Source: Planctomycetota bacterium (GTDB taxonomy: Bacteria > Planctomycetota > Planctomycetia > Planctomycetales > Planctomycetaceae). Taken from it: DNA of 64,000 nt. Positions 8,901-18,118 of the stretch are shown here, in pieces. Under the pieces are notes generated by a model. The model searched no databases and was not told the DNA's origin. It worked only from the letters and a program-made list of their open reading frames with translations. The position numbers were made by a program, and so were the translations under genes. Positions within the stretch are counted from its first letter, which is position 1; every line of letters starts with the position of its first letter. Where the stretch lies: assembly GCA_022600195.1 (NCBI GenBank), contig JAHZKX010000033.1:62001-126000 (forward strand), given 5' to 3'.

Positions 8901-9683
8901 TCAGGAATCAGTACGTTTCTGGTCGGCGATCAGGCCTGCTACGAAGCCTGCTTTAAAGCCTGCATCGATGTTAACCACAATCACGTTGGCAGCACAACTG
9001 TTTAACATCCCCAATAGTGCCGCAATGCCGCCTAAGCTCGCGCCATAACCAACACTGGTCGGAACGGCAATCACCGGACAGGAGACCCAGCCGCCAACCA
9101 CAGAAGGCAGTGCTCCTTCCATGCCGGCAGCAACGACAATGGCAGAAACGTTTTGAAAACGTGGGAGTTGTTCCTGCAGGCGATGCGGTCCTGCGACGCC
9201 GACATCGAGAATAAATTCGGGTTGATAGCCCATCCAGATCAGAGTTTCAATGGCTTCTTCGGCAACAGGACGATCGCTGGTACCTGCTGTCAAAACAGCA
9301 ATTTCGCCTGTGATCAGTTCTTCATCGAAGGCTGCCTCTTTTTCCGGAATGCGAATCGTACGCGCTGTCTGATTATAGATGGCCTGCGGGAACTGTTTGA
9401 GAACCGTTTTCGCCTGATCGTCTGAAACGCGCGTTCCCAGACATCTTTGTTTCGCTTCGAGTAAGGCCGTAAAAATTTCGACCAGTGCTCGGGGCGTTTT
9501 CCCTTCACAGTAGACCACTTCGGGATAGCCGCAGCGTGCATTGCGATCCAGGTCGATGTTGGCAGAGGGAAGCATCGCTGATTTCTGATTTTGCTGATTG
9601 GCGAAATGCGAAACAGCCTGCTCAACAGAGAGCGATCCCTGACGTACCTGCTCAAACAGTTGAGAGAGTTGGTCGTCGGACAT
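8901..9683 (-). CDS. larB: LarB, pyridinium biscarboxylate synthase of the nickel-pincer cofactor pathway
   Basis: LarB carboxylates and hydrolyses nicotinic acid adenine dinucleotide, the first step towards the nickel-pincer nucleotide cofactor of lactate racemase and relatives. Start chosen at ATG 9683, with AGGTGA 4 bases upstream; the frame is open to 9710. The 260-residue protein has the family's N-terminal region (LDRNARCGYPEVVYCEGKT) and a PurE-like C-terminal domain (AVLTAGTSDRPVAEEA, DVGVAGPHRL, VVAAGMEGALPSVVGG, VPTSVGYGASLGG). larC, larE and a lactate-racemase homologue are not in the window. It follows the acs terminator, so it has its own transcription start or shares one with the genes downstream. 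Confidence 0.92.
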   Translation of the reverse strand: MSDDQLSQLFEQVRQGSLSVEQAVSHFANQQNQKSAMLPSANIDLDRNARCGYPEVVYCEGKTPRALVEIFTALLEAKQRCLGTRVSDDQAKTVLKQFPQAIYNQTARTIRIPEKEAAFDEELITGEIAVLTAGTSDRPVAEEAIETLIWMGYQPEFILDVGVAGPHRLQEQLPRFQNVSAIVVAAGMEGALPSVVGGWVSCPVIAVPTSVGYGASLGGIAALLGMLNSCAANVIVVNIDAGFKAGFVAGLIADQKRTDS

Positions 9684-9705
9684 TAAATCACCTTTGTCGT
9701 CTTTT

Positions 9706-9753
9706 TTCAAAAGAACAGCAGGATGGCTTGTCAGTAAGTTGCCATCCTGCTGT
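9706..9753 (-). terminator. Rho-independent terminator of acs
   Basis: ACAGCAGGATGGC (9715-9727) and GCCATCCTGCTGT (9741-9753) form a perfect 13-base-pair stem with a 13-base loop. On the minus strand the stem is followed by TCTTTTG, a modest U-run. It lies 63 bases past the acs stop and about 30 bases before the larB start, so it ends acs transcription and separates the two genes. Confidence 0.75.
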
Positions 9754-9815
9754 ATATGATTGTGTGCTGGCGCTCAACTTATTTTACCGATTAATAAATT
9801 ACGGTCCCAAAGCGA

Positions 9816-11768
9816 TTAATCACTTTCCTGCAGTTTGGCGATGACACTGAGATCTTCGAGAGTCGTCGTGTCGCCTACAATTTCCTTTCCGGCAGCGATG
9901 TCTCTTAACAGACGTCGCATAATTTTCCCACTACGAGTTTTGGGAAGTGCGGGTGCAAAGCGAATGGAATCTGGTGTAGCGACAACGCCAATCTGTGTTC
10001 TGACGTGTTGTTTGAGTTCCGCTTTCAGTTCCTCAGTGTCTTCGTCGCCGGTCATTGAGACGAAACAGCAAATGCCTTCCCCTTTGAGTTCATGCGGGAA
10101 ACCAACCACAGCTGCCTCAGCGACTTTGGGGTGCGAAACCAGTGCGCTTTCGACTTCCATCGTACTGAGACGGTGGCCGGAAACGTTAATCACATCATCG
10201 ATGCGACCCATGATCCAGTAGCATCCATCTTCATCACGGCGGGCACTGTCACCGGCCAGATAGCGTCCTGCAATTGTGCTGAAGTAAACTTCTTTGAAAC
10301 GATCATGGTCGCCGTATAAGGTTCTCAGCATGTGAGGCCATGGTTGATTCATTACCAAAAGGCCTCCCTGATTATCTCCCAGGCTTTCGCCTTCCGCAGT
10401 CACAATATCAGGTACCACACCGGGCAATGGTGTAGTACAACTTCCTGGTTTGGTGGCAGTCACGCCTGGCAGTGGGCTCATCATGATGCCCCCCGTTTCG
10501 GTCTGCCACCATGTATCGACAATCGGGCAGCGTTCCTGGCCGATCACGGTGTGATACCACATCCAGGCTTCGGGGTTAATGGGCTCGCCGACGGTTCCCA
10601 AAAGTCTCAGGCTGGAAAGGTCGTGTTTGTTCGGCCATTCATCGCCCCATTTAATAAAGGCACGAATTGCGGTGGGAGCCGTATAGAAAATATTGACCTG
10701 ATATTTTTCGATGATTTCCCAGAAGCGTCCTTCATCGGGCCAGTTGGGAGCCCCTTCATACATTACGGTGGTCGCACCATTGGCCAGTGGTCCGTAAACA
10801 ATATAGCTGTGTCCTGTGATCCAGCCGATGTCGGCGGTACACCAGTAGGTATCATTTTCTTTCAGGTCGAAGACCCATTGGGAAGTCATCATTGTTCCCA
10901 GGAGATAACCGGCGGTCGAGTGTTGCACGCCTTTGGGTTTACCGGTACTTCCCGAAGTATAAAGAATGAAGAGCGGGTGCTCGCTGTCGAGTTCAACAGG
11001 GTCACATTCTGTAGAGGCCCCCTCCATCAGATCGTGCCACCAGTAATCGCGATCGGGCACCATATCGACTTCACAACCAGTACGGCGGTAGACAACCACA
11101 CTTTGTACGCTGGGCGATTTTTCGAGACTTTTATCAACGGCTTCTTTCAGTGTAATATTTTTCCCACGACGCCAGCCTCCATCAGCGGTAATCACCAGTT
11201 TGGCCTGGGCATCGTTGTTTCTATCGGCGATGGCATCTGCACTAAAACCACCAAAGATGATGGAGTGTGTGGCCCCGATACGCGAACAGGCGAGCATCGC
11301 GATGGCCAATTCCGGAACCATCGGCATGTAGAGCGTCACGCGATCACCGGTTTCAATTCCCAGTTTTTTCAAGCAGTTGGCAAACTTACAGACTTCACGG
11401 TGCAGGTCTTGATAACGCAGCACGCGCGTGTCGCCTGGTTCGCCTTCCCAGACGATGGCGGCTTTATTTTTTCGCCAGCTATCCAGGTGACGATCGATGC
11501 AGTTGACCGACGCGTTGATTTTGCCGCCCGTGAACCATTTTGTTTCCGGCATTTCACCTTCGAACACGTTCTCATAAGGCTGAGCCCATTCCAGACCTTG
11601 CGCCAGATCGCCCCAGAAACCAGTCGGATCGTCTTTGGCACGATTCCAAAGTTCCTGGTATTCTTCCATACTGGAAATATTGGCCTGTTCAACAAACTCT
11701 GCCGGCGGCGGAAATGATCGCGTTTCCTGAAGAACACTTTCAATGTTTTCGTTAGCCTGGTCACTCAT
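9816..11768 (-). CDS. acs: Acetyl-CoA synthetase (AMP-forming)
   Basis: The enzyme activates acetate to acetyl-CoA through acetyl-AMP in the cytosol. Its 650 residues agree with the usual 650. Visible motifs are SVNCIDRH near the start, [12 protein letters not shown] (the AMP-binding P-loop), [11 protein letters not shown], the [28 protein letters not shown] hinge region (two parts of one stretch) and [11 protein letters not shown] near the C-terminus, whose lysine is the residue acetylated in regulated Acs enzymes. GGGGA precedes the ATG by 10 bases. It is monocistronic: a non-coding stretch upstream and a strong terminator downstream. No acetyltransferase or deacetylase for its control is adjacent. 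Confidence 0.95.
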   Translation of the reverse strand: MSDQANENIESVLQETRSFPPPAEFVEQANISSMEEYQELWNRAKDDPTGFWGDLAQGLEWAQPYENVFEGEMPETKWFTGGKINASVNCIDRHLDSWRKNKAAIVWEGEPGDTRVLRYQDLHREVCKFANCLKKLGIETGDRVTLYMPMVPELAIAMLACSRIGATHSIIFGGFSADAIADRNNDAQAKLVITADGGWRRGKNITLKEAVDKSLEKSPSVQSVVVYRRTGCEVDMVPDRDYWWHDLMEGASTECDPVELDSEHPLFILYTSGSTGKPKGVQHSTAGYLLGTMMTSQWVFDLKENDTYWCTADIGWITGHSYIVYGPLANGATTVMYEGAPNWPDEGRFWEIIEKYQVNIFYTAPTAIRAFIKWGDEWPNKHDLSSLRLLGTVGEPINPEAWMWYHTVIGQERCPIVDTWWQTETGGIMMSPLPGVTATKPGSCTTPLPGVVPDIVTAEGESLGDNQGGLLVMNQPWPHMLRTLYGDHDRFKEVYFSTIAGRYLAGDSARRDEDGCYWIMGRIDDVINVSGHRLSTMEVESALVSHPKVAEAAVVGFPHELKGEGICCFVSMTGDEDTEELKAELKQHVRTQIGVVATPDSIRFAPALPKTRSGKIMRRLLRDIAAGKEIVGDTTTLEDLSVIAKLQESD

Positions 11769-12310
11769 CGTTGTTATTCCCCTTTAGTTTTATATAGCGA
11801 GCGAACTAAGAACCGAAACATGGGTTCAACGACCTGATCTCTCAGGAGTGAAGAATCGGCTCTCTCTATTAGGTTATTTTGTATTAATTAAACAATGCTA
11901 AGCCAGCGATTCTAGGGCACTGTTTTTTTGAAGTCAACAAACGGTCAAACAGACTCTATCAGAACCCGTCAGGCTCATTTATTCAACTTATCTCAGTGTC
12001 AAAAGACCGAAAATCAAGTAGAACAGTGCAGGCAGGTCAGTATAAAGTACTGAAAGTAAGCACGATTCCAGCATTCTGAGTCAATCGGTCTGTTTTCTAA
12101 ATAAAATGCGAGGATTGAAGCGTGAACACATGCTGAATCTCTTTTCTGACTGGTGATGATAGGAACAGAGAGTGCGCGTTTCGTTCTCACCCGATTTCAT
12201 CCGTGCGTGGAAGTGATTCACCTGTGTGATTTCTGCTGGTCCTTCTTCCGGGGCAAGAAGTTTTCGATGCCAGATCGAAGAGGGTTGAATTCGGTCTTTT
12301 AGCGTGTGGC
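11769..12310. other. Non-coding stretch between acs and ftsQ
   Basis: About 540 bases without a supported gene. It must hold the acs promoter (minus strand; a TATATA-like box lies about 25 bases before the ATG but lacks a well-spaced -35) and the end of the ftsQ transcript. CTTCTT/AAGAAG arms at 12240-12262 could form a small hairpin after ftsQ, but no U-run follows. No RNA family recognised. Confidence 0.5.
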
Positions 12311-13288
12311 TCAGCGGCGAATCAGACTACGCTGGCGGCTCTGCTGTTTGAGTGGACGACGGGAAATTTCCTGCCAGTGGCGGATGTCGATTTCGTAGGG
12401 ACCGTGCGGGCGATCAAAGCCGCCGTAGTCGCGGTAGTACTTTTCCAGCTTCCCGATCTTCTGTTCGACGCGTAATTCTCCCCGCCTTTGACTTTTGGGA
12501 GATCGTCCCCAGACGATTTCCGATCCTCCGGTGGTGATCAGGCGATAAATGAGATCATCCAGTACCAGTTTCGCAGTGGTTCGTCGCGGTGCTTCGATGG
12601 AAACGATGTCGAGTTCTTTCCAGTAAGGTCCCAGCGCTTCGGCTAACTGTGCGGCTCCCTTCACTGTCAGATCTCCCCAGGGGCTACCCGCGGAGCCTTC
12701 CGGCACTGATCGAATCCCCGTAATGATCGGGTAGCGCCGAGCATCGGAAACCGAAAAATCTTCCGATGGTAACAAAATGCCTTCGTTGTCTACCGGATAA
12801 AGATTCTGCTTCAGCTCGACCATCGCCGCCGGCTTGCGAAATAACACTTCCACTACTACCGTATTGGTCTTCTGAACGGAAACGACTTTCTGAACCCAGG
12901 GGTGATTCTGAAACGCTTCAGCGATTTTCAGGACCAGCGCCTGATCCAGCAACGAGACTTTCTCTGGAAGTTGACTGCGTTTGATGACCTGATCAACGAT
13001 GTCGATGGGAACATAATGCGGCGGTGCCGGATTCAGAGAGAGGTTTTTCGTTTCGATCTGGTATTCTTTACGTTGAGTCAGATCGGGAAGCTGGTTTTTG
13101 AGCTTTTGAAAAAAGAACAATCCCGAAGCGCAGATCGCGAGTATCAACAGGACTTTGGGCCGAAACAGCATGTGCAGGAGAAATGAGGGGCTCAGCACAG
13201 ACTCTTCTTCTTCGAGCTCTTCCTCTTCTTCCTCAATCTCTTCGACCTTTTTCTTGACAGGCCGTTTTTTCGATGCTTTTCGACTCAT
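12311..13288 (-). CDS. ftsQ: FtsQ/DivIB-like cell-division membrane protein
   Basis: The 325-residue protein has a cytoplasmic tail with basic residues and a long Glu run (about 1-30), one membrane helix (about 42-60, VLLILAICASGLFFF) and an exported part. That part fits FtsQ: a POTRA-like beginning, then LVLKIAEAFQNHPWVQKVVSVQK and VVVEVLFRKPAAMVEL, then YPVDNEGILLP, which is the typical FtsQ core (VDxxGxxL). In divisome bacteria FtsQ links FtsB/FtsL to the septal synthase. Its place directly downstream of ddl repeats the ddl-ftsQ order of the dcw cluster and strongly supports the call. Planctomycetes generally lack FtsZ, so its partner set here is uncertain. Confidence 0.8.
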   Translation of the reverse strand: MSRKASKKRPVKKKVEEIEEEEEELEEEESVLSPSFLLHMLFRPKVLLILAICASGLFFFQKLKNQLPDLTQRKEYQIETKNLSLNPAPPHYVPIDIVDQVIKRSQLPEKVSLLDQALVLKIAEAFQNHPWVQKVVSVQKTNTVVVEVLFRKPAAMVELKQNLYPVDNEGILLPSEDFSVSDARRYPIITGIRSVPEGSAGSPWGDLTVKGAAQLAEALGPYWKELDIVSIEAPRRTTAKLVLDDLIYRLITTGGSEIVWGRSPKSQRRGELRVEQKIGKLEKYYRDYGGFDRPHGPYEIDIRHWQEISRRPLKQQSRQRSLIRR

Positions 13289-13496
13289 AAGTGATTATTT
13301 ATCGTGTTGTCTTCTGATCTGAAAAGTGAGACTTCCCTGGAAATAATTTGTTCCCTGGATAACGGCATTGCGAACTGACAGCGCGCAGCGAACGCGGGCG
13401 CAGCATTCCTACATTATGGTTATCGCAATCTCACGCAGTAAGAGTTGGGGCGCTCCGCAGAAAAGTCATGATTCCTGAGGAAAACAGGCCGCTTGG

Positions 13497-14468
13497 TCAA
13501 GCTTTATCAATTATGCGGCTTGTTGGCGGTTTTGTCAGGCAATTAACGAGGACTCCTTCGCACAGCGCGCCAAAGTCAATATCAGCCTGGGCTGCCGCTT
13601 TGGGAACCAGAGAGTGGTCTGTGAATCCGGGAATGGTATTCACTTCCAGTACCCAGGGTTTCTGGAACCGGTCGAGTAGCAGGTCCACACGAACAATGCC
13701 CCTGGTACCCAGTGCTTCGCAGGCATTGGCCCCCGTTTTAATAATGGACTGAATCACATTGGTAGGCAGATCGAAATTGAACAGGTATTGGGTTGAGTCT
13801 TCCACGTATTTTGCATCGTAGTCGAAAAACTCATTGGGTGTTTGAATTTGGATTAGCGGAAGTATCTGATCATCGATCAGAGTGACAGTCCATTCAGAAC
13901 CTTTAATAGCCGATTCCAGAATTCCAAACGAATCATAGTGAAAACAACGTGCCAATGCTTGAGGCAGTTCTTCCGGAGTATTAACAATGCTCACACCCAG
14001 ACTGGAACCTTGTGCGTCCGGTTTCACAACCAGGGGATAACCCATGCTGCGGGCGTTTTGTTCAATTCGTTGTGCATCATCAGATTCATGAATCAGGACA
14101 TAAGCAGGGGTGCTTACATTGTTTTGAATAAACCGTTCTTTCGAAGCCGACTTGCTGAAAGCCAGTTTGGAAGTTGCTGCATCACAGCCGGCATAGGGCA
14201 CGCCCAGGCGATCGAGTGTTGCCTGTATGGTGCCGTCTTCTCCGTAAGTACCATGTAAGGCAATGAAGACGACATCGCAGTTCGTCCAATCATAATTCTC
14301 AAGATCGACCAGAGAAGGATCGACGGTTTTCACCTGATGCCCACGAGACGTTAATGCGCGAGACACCGCTGCACCACTTTTGAGGCTAATCTCGGATTCA
14401 GCCGATTCTCCTCCAGCGAGGACAACAATATTGTAAAGGGGAATGGGATTGGATTGTGAGTCAGTCAT
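13497..14468 (-). CDS. ddl: D-alanine--D-alanine ligase
   Basis: Ddl joins two D-alanines with ATP to make the peptidoglycan dipeptide. The 323-residue ATP-grasp protein shows VVLAGGESAESEISLKSG at the N-terminus, FIALHGTYGEDGTIQ, LVVKPDAQGSSLGV (the ATP-binding segment) and VLEVNTIPGFTDHSLVPKAA (magnesium and substrate site). Length is normal. ftsQ follows 208 bases downstream on the same strand, as in dcw clusters, though murB/murC are not next to it here. The gap contains two TTCCCTGGA repeats (13333 and 13351) of unknown meaning. Confidence 0.95.
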   Translation of the reverse strand: MTDSQSNPIPLYNIVVLAGGESAESEISLKSGAAVSRALTSRGHQVKTVDPSLVDLENYDWTNCDVVFIALHGTYGEDGTIQATLDRLGVPYAGCDAATSKLAFSKSASKERFIQNNVSTPAYVLIHESDDAQRIEQNARSMGYPLVVKPDAQGSSLGVSIVNTPEELPQALARCFHYDSFGILESAIKGSEWTVTLIDDQILPLIQIQTPNEFFDYDAKYVEDSTQYLFNFDLPTNVIQSIIKTGANACEALGTRGIVRVDLLLDRFQKPWVLEVNTIPGFTDHSLVPKAAAQADIDFGALCEGVLVNCLTKPPTSRIIDKA

Positions 14469-14643
14469 CGGGAAGCCTCCTTGCCACCAGACACATTTGA
14501 AATCTAGTTTTTAATTTTGAATGGGGTCGCTTTTTAAAGTGAACCGCGGAATTTTAGCAATAGTACCTAAATCTGGAAATGTGGATCTTGAACCGACAGT
14601 TTCTGTTAAGCTGGGATATTAAAGAGAGATGCGACAGCTTTGA

Positions 14644-16857
14644 TTACTGAAACAGTCGAATGGTTTTTCTTAACTGTCGATAGGCTTTTTTGCCCAGAGA
14701 TTCGGGTGAAACGGAGATTTTCGCCTGACCCGCGGCATGGATGAGAGGTTGTTCCGAAAGTGGTTCCAGCGTCACACGGGCCAGGTACGAGGTACTGCTC
14801 AGTTGTCGTTTCCCTGTGGTGTCGATTTCGGTTGTAATTTCTTTGCGATGAATCAGATTGGGGTGTAAATCATCGATGTCAATTTCTGCGATTTCCTCAA
14901 CGGTCCCTTTGAGGAGGTTGTCGGGATATTCATCCAGTAGAATTCGAACGGTTTGACCTGCTTCGATAAACTCGACATCTTCCTGGTTCACAATCAATCG
15001 TGCCTGTAGTTTTTGGGGATCGCCGAGAGAACAAAGCCAGGTTCCGCGTTCGAGAAAACAATTTCGATTTTCCTCATCCAGGGGAGAGCCCGACCAACCG
15101 GGAAGTGCATCTTCTTCCTGAGACGGTGGTATTTGTGGCGCGGGAACTAATGTGCCTGTAACAGGTGCATTTAACTTGAGTCGTCGTTGATCGGTTTGTC
15201 GCTGCTGCAGTTGCGCAATCAGGTCGTCGCGTTGATCTTTTGCTAAGAGTAGTTCCGGGACCGCTTCCGGGTCATTCACCTGGCGTCTTTCCAGTGTGGA
15301 AATGAGAATTTTCTGTTGGTTAATCTGGCCCGTCAGATCGAGGATTTCCTGATCAATTTCATCATTTTGTAACTGGGCGATCAATGCACCCTGCTGTAAA
15401 ACCGTTTGAGGAGCAGCCGCTGACTTGAGGAATCCGGCCGCGGTGACATAAATGTGTGCGGCATCTTTGAGCTCGATGAGTGCGGGCGCGGTAATTCGAT
15501 GAGGCAGAGGAATGAACAACAGACCCGCTATCAGAACCAGTGCGAACGTCGTACGAATCAGGAAGCGTCGCCATTGAATCTGACCTGCTTTGGCATAGGT
15601 CTGGATTTCATTCACGCCGGACTTCAAAGGCACAATCAACATTCCCATTAGAACAAAAGCTCCCATAACCTGCGCGATGATCTCCAGACCATACGGCTCT
15701 AATACATAATAACAAACGGTCAAAATTACGATAACAATAAACCAGCGATACAAAACGGAAGCCACTCCGTACAGAAACAGAAACCGTCGCAGTCGTCCTG
15801 GTTCTTTGAGCAGGATGTCTGCCTTATGCCCGAAGAACCAGTGATGCATTCGATTGGAAACAATGGACTGAGCCCGTTGTCTCAAGTTGGGTACTTCGAT
15901 TAAATCCAGGAGGATATAGTAACCATCATAACGCAACAGGGGGTTTCCATTCAGTAATAAAGTGCTGACCGAACAGACAAAGACAATATTGAGACAGAGC
16001 GAATGAAACAGTCCCGGATAGGAAAACCACCACAGAAAAACGCAGGCAGCCGAGATGAAGAGTTCAACAAAAATACCTGCAGAACTCACAATAATGCGAT
16101 GCCATTTATTGGGCATGGTCCAGGCATCACTGACATTCACATACAGGCAGGGAATGAAAGCCAGGAGCATGACCCCCATTTCGTGACATTCGCCCCCAAA
16201 CTGTTTGCACCCGATTGCATGTCCCAATTCATGCATCACTTTGACCAGCGCCAGACTGACTCCCAGCAGCAACAGGTTTTTCGCTTCGAAGAACGTTGCA
16301 AAATCCGGAAGCTGTGCAATGACCGCATCCAAATGCGTGACAATCAATGTGCCCGCAGCAACCATCAAAATCAATGAGGCCAAGAGGAACAGGGGAGTAA
16401 AACACAAAGCAGCCAGTGGTTGCAGCCAATTTAAGAGTCGATGCGGATCTATGCCCCGAAAACGAATTGCCAGCGGATTCATCCATCGCGCGCGAAACGA
16501 CTGTTTCTGTTTGAGCGTCCGACGTTCCAACAAAATTTCGCCTTGCCCAAACGCATCAGCGAGAATCAAACCTTCCTGATGCAGGCGTGATAAAAACCCC
16601 TGTAGTTGTGAGGCTTCCAGTTTTTGAGGCGAAAACCGCTGTTCGTATTGGCGTCGAATTGTTTCAAAGGAGGACTGTCCATCCAGCAGTTTGAGAATAA
16701 AATACTCTTCGTCGCGCAGTTGGTAGTATTGCAGCGAAATCGGATCTTTGAGCCCCCAATATTTTTTGCCACCAAACTGCAACGGTTGAATGTGCAGGTC
16801 GGCTCGCATTTGCAGGCGCAGAGGCTGATTCGAAAAGTCTTGAGGGCCGAACGACAT
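14644..16857 (-). CDS. Membrane M50-type protein with PqqD-like N-terminus and HlyD-like C-terminus
   Basis: The 737-residue protein combines three parts. Residues about 20-110 look like a PqqD-like winged-helix domain (YYQLRDEEYFILKLLDG). Residues 140-430 are a polytopic site-2-protease-like core, with VMHELGHAIG (metal ligands H209, E210 and H213) and NPLLRYDGYY (third ligand near D311). Residues about 450-737 form a HlyD-type adaptor: barrel-sandwich strands, a short coiled coil and FIEAGQTVRILLDEYPDN. Such proteins are common next to secretion or efflux systems in Planctomycetes and may anchor an export complex. It is 34 bases downstream of the soluble adaptor gene. Substrate unknown; protease activity is possible but unproven. 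Confidence 0.75.
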   Translation of the reverse strand: MSFGPQDFSNQPLRLQMRADLHIQPLQFGGKKYWGLKDPISLQYYQLRDEEYFILKLLDGQSSFETIRRQYEQRFSPQKLEASQLQGFLSRLHQEGLILADAFGQGEILLERRTLKQKQSFRARWMNPLAIRFRGIDPHRLLNWLQPLAALCFTPLFLLASLILMVAAGTLIVTHLDAVIAQLPDFATFFEAKNLLLLGVSLALVKVMHELGHAIGCKQFGGECHEMGVMLLAFIPCLYVNVSDAWTMPNKWHRIIVSSAGIFVELFISAACVFLWWFSYPGLFHSLCLNIVFVCSVSTLLLNGNPLLRYDGYYILLDLIEVPNLRQRAQSIVSNRMHHWFFGHKADILLKEPGRLRRFLFLYGVASVLYRWFIVIVILTVCYYVLEPYGLEIIAQVMGAFVLMGMLIVPLKSGVNEIQTYAKAGQIQWRRFLIRTTFALVLIAGLLFIPLPHRITAPALIELKDAAHIYVTAAGFLKSAAAPQTVLQQGALIAQLQNDEIDQEILDLTGQINQQKILISTLERRQVNDPEAVPELLLAKDQRDDLIAQLQQRQTDQRRLKLNAPVTGTLVPAPQIPPSQEEDALPGWSGSPLDEENRNCFLERGTWLCSLGDPQKLQARLIVNQEDVEFIEAGQTVRILLDEYPDNLLKGTVEEIAEIDIDDLHPNLIHRKEITTEIDTTGKRQLSSTSYLARVTLEPLSEQPLIHAAGQAKISVSPESLGKKAYRQLRKTIRLFQ

Positions 16858-16891
16858 GGTGGCTTTAGCGATTTTCTCAATGGAATAAAAT

Positions 16892-17794
16892 TTATTTAAT
16901 GATCAGTGAAGCACGCATACCCGGCTTGAGTTTGAGGTCGGGGTTTTCAATTTCTGCCCAGACTCGTGTCTGGTTATTGAGCGGATTGATTTCAGGGCTG
17001 ACAAACGAAATCTTTCCCCGGAATTCACTTTCCTGTTTCGTTCCCGGATTCACAAGCAGAATCACAGGTCGGTCTTTGAGATTTTGTCCTTGCAGCCGAG
17101 ATAATTTCACGAGTCCTTCCGCACGCAGACGATCTAATTTTAATAACCGAAGAACAGTTTCACCGGGTCGCACCCACTCTCCCTCTTTCATCATAATCTG
17201 AACGACCATTCCGGAAATGGGCGCGATCACCTTTCGCTTCTGGACCGCCAGAGCGGCGATGGCTTCTGAGTTCTGTTTCAGTCGGGCTTCGAGCCCAGAT
17301 GTCTTAGCTTCTTCTTTCGTCTGTTCGATTTCCAGTTCTGCTTTTTCAGCGGTGAGTTTCAGGCGGTCCAATTCGGTTTTGGAAATACTCTTGGAATATT
17401 TCTTGATGGAATCTTCGGCTCGTCTTAACTCTGCCACTGCGACTTCATGCGACTTGCGGGCAAAGCGAATGTTAATATCATTCTCGGCTTTATTTTGCGC
17501 CATTTCATATTCCAGTTTCGCCTGCTGCAAAAGTAGATTCGATTCTGAATCTTCAATCTGTGCCAGGAGTTCCCCTTTGCGAACGGTCGAGCCCTCTTTG
17601 ACCAGCATTTTGTTGAGCTGACCAACTTCTCGTGCCGGTACTTCCACCTGTTCAATCAGGCTGACTAAGGCGGAATCAATCCTCAGGCCGGTGGAACTTG
17701 CTGATTTTTCATCAGCCAGGAGTGCCCCTCGGTTTCCCGTGAGGGACAGGGCGGCAATGGTGGACAAATAAATCAAGGCACGAAATTGTTTCAT
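16892..17794 (-). CDS. Periplasmic HlyD/RND-type membrane-fusion adaptor
   Basis: The 300-residue protein has a signal peptide (about 1-28). A half-lipoyl segment follows (VPAREVGQLNKMLVKEGSTVRKGELLAQIED), then a long alpha-helical hairpin (about 90-190, Lys/Glu-rich coiled coil), the second lipoyl half (VIAPISGMVVQIMMKEGEWVRPGE) and a beta-barrel ending KPGMRASLIIK. It would bridge an inner-membrane exporter to the outer membrane. It forms a two-gene unit with the M50/HlyD protein, but no ABC, RND or TolC gene is nearby, so the pump it serves must be encoded elsewhere. Confidence 0.85.
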   Translation of the reverse strand: MKQFRALIYLSTIAALSLTGNRGALLADEKSASSTGLRIDSALVSLIEQVEVPAREVGQLNKMLVKEGSTVRKGELLAQIEDSESNLLLQQAKLEYEMAQNKAENDINIRFARKSHEVAVAELRRAEDSIKKYSKSISKTELDRLKLTAEKAELEIEQTKEEAKTSGLEARLKQNSEAIAALAVQKRKVIAPISGMVVQIMMKEGEWVRPGETVLRLLKLDRLRAEGLVKLSRLQGQNLKDRPVILLVNPGTKQESEFRGKISFVSPEINPLNNQTRVWAEIENPDLKLKPGMRASLIIK

Positions 17795-18118
17795 GATATT
17801 CCATTCCTGGTTTCGAGGAAGTAGAAGGATCTGGTCGAGTCAAACACTGAAACTGGGTCAAAGAAAGTTCGTTTTCAGGTGCTTTCACCTCATACCATAT
17901 CCGCTTTCCGAAGGCTATCGAAATTGTGTTATCTCTGTTCCGTAGTAGCAAACAGTCATCAAAACTGTGGATAACATTCTCAGAATACCCTATTTTTTGG
18001 TATCCACAATTGAGATCGGCACATTGTGTCCGTTAAGATCGACCAAGAGAGTCGATTTTATACTAGTGTGAAACAGGAAAAATAGTCCGAAATATTTTTG
18101 TATTCAGGTAGCAACCTT
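17795..18118. promoter_or_regulatory. Divergent intergenic region with an inverted pair of DnaA-box-like sites
   Basis: This region separates the HlyD adaptor (minus) from the NHL protein (plus) and must hold both promoters. TGTGGATAA at 17966-17974 is the exact complement of the E. coli DnaA box TTATCCACA. GTATCCACA at 18000-18008 is an eight-of-nine match in the opposite orientation. The spacer is AT-rich. No dnaA, dnaN or gidA gene lies near, so an origin is not implied; a regulator-binding site is equally possible. Confidence 0.4.

Noticed and set aside
10332..11717. A 461-codon frame on the plus strand opposite acs
   Set aside because: It is antisense to a clear acs gene, has no ribosome site and shows no known motif. 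It is a by-product of the codon bias of acs.
13333..13359. Two TTCCCTGGA copies between ddl and ftsQ as an operator
   Set aside because: Only two 9-base copies with no symmetry; not enough to support a site.
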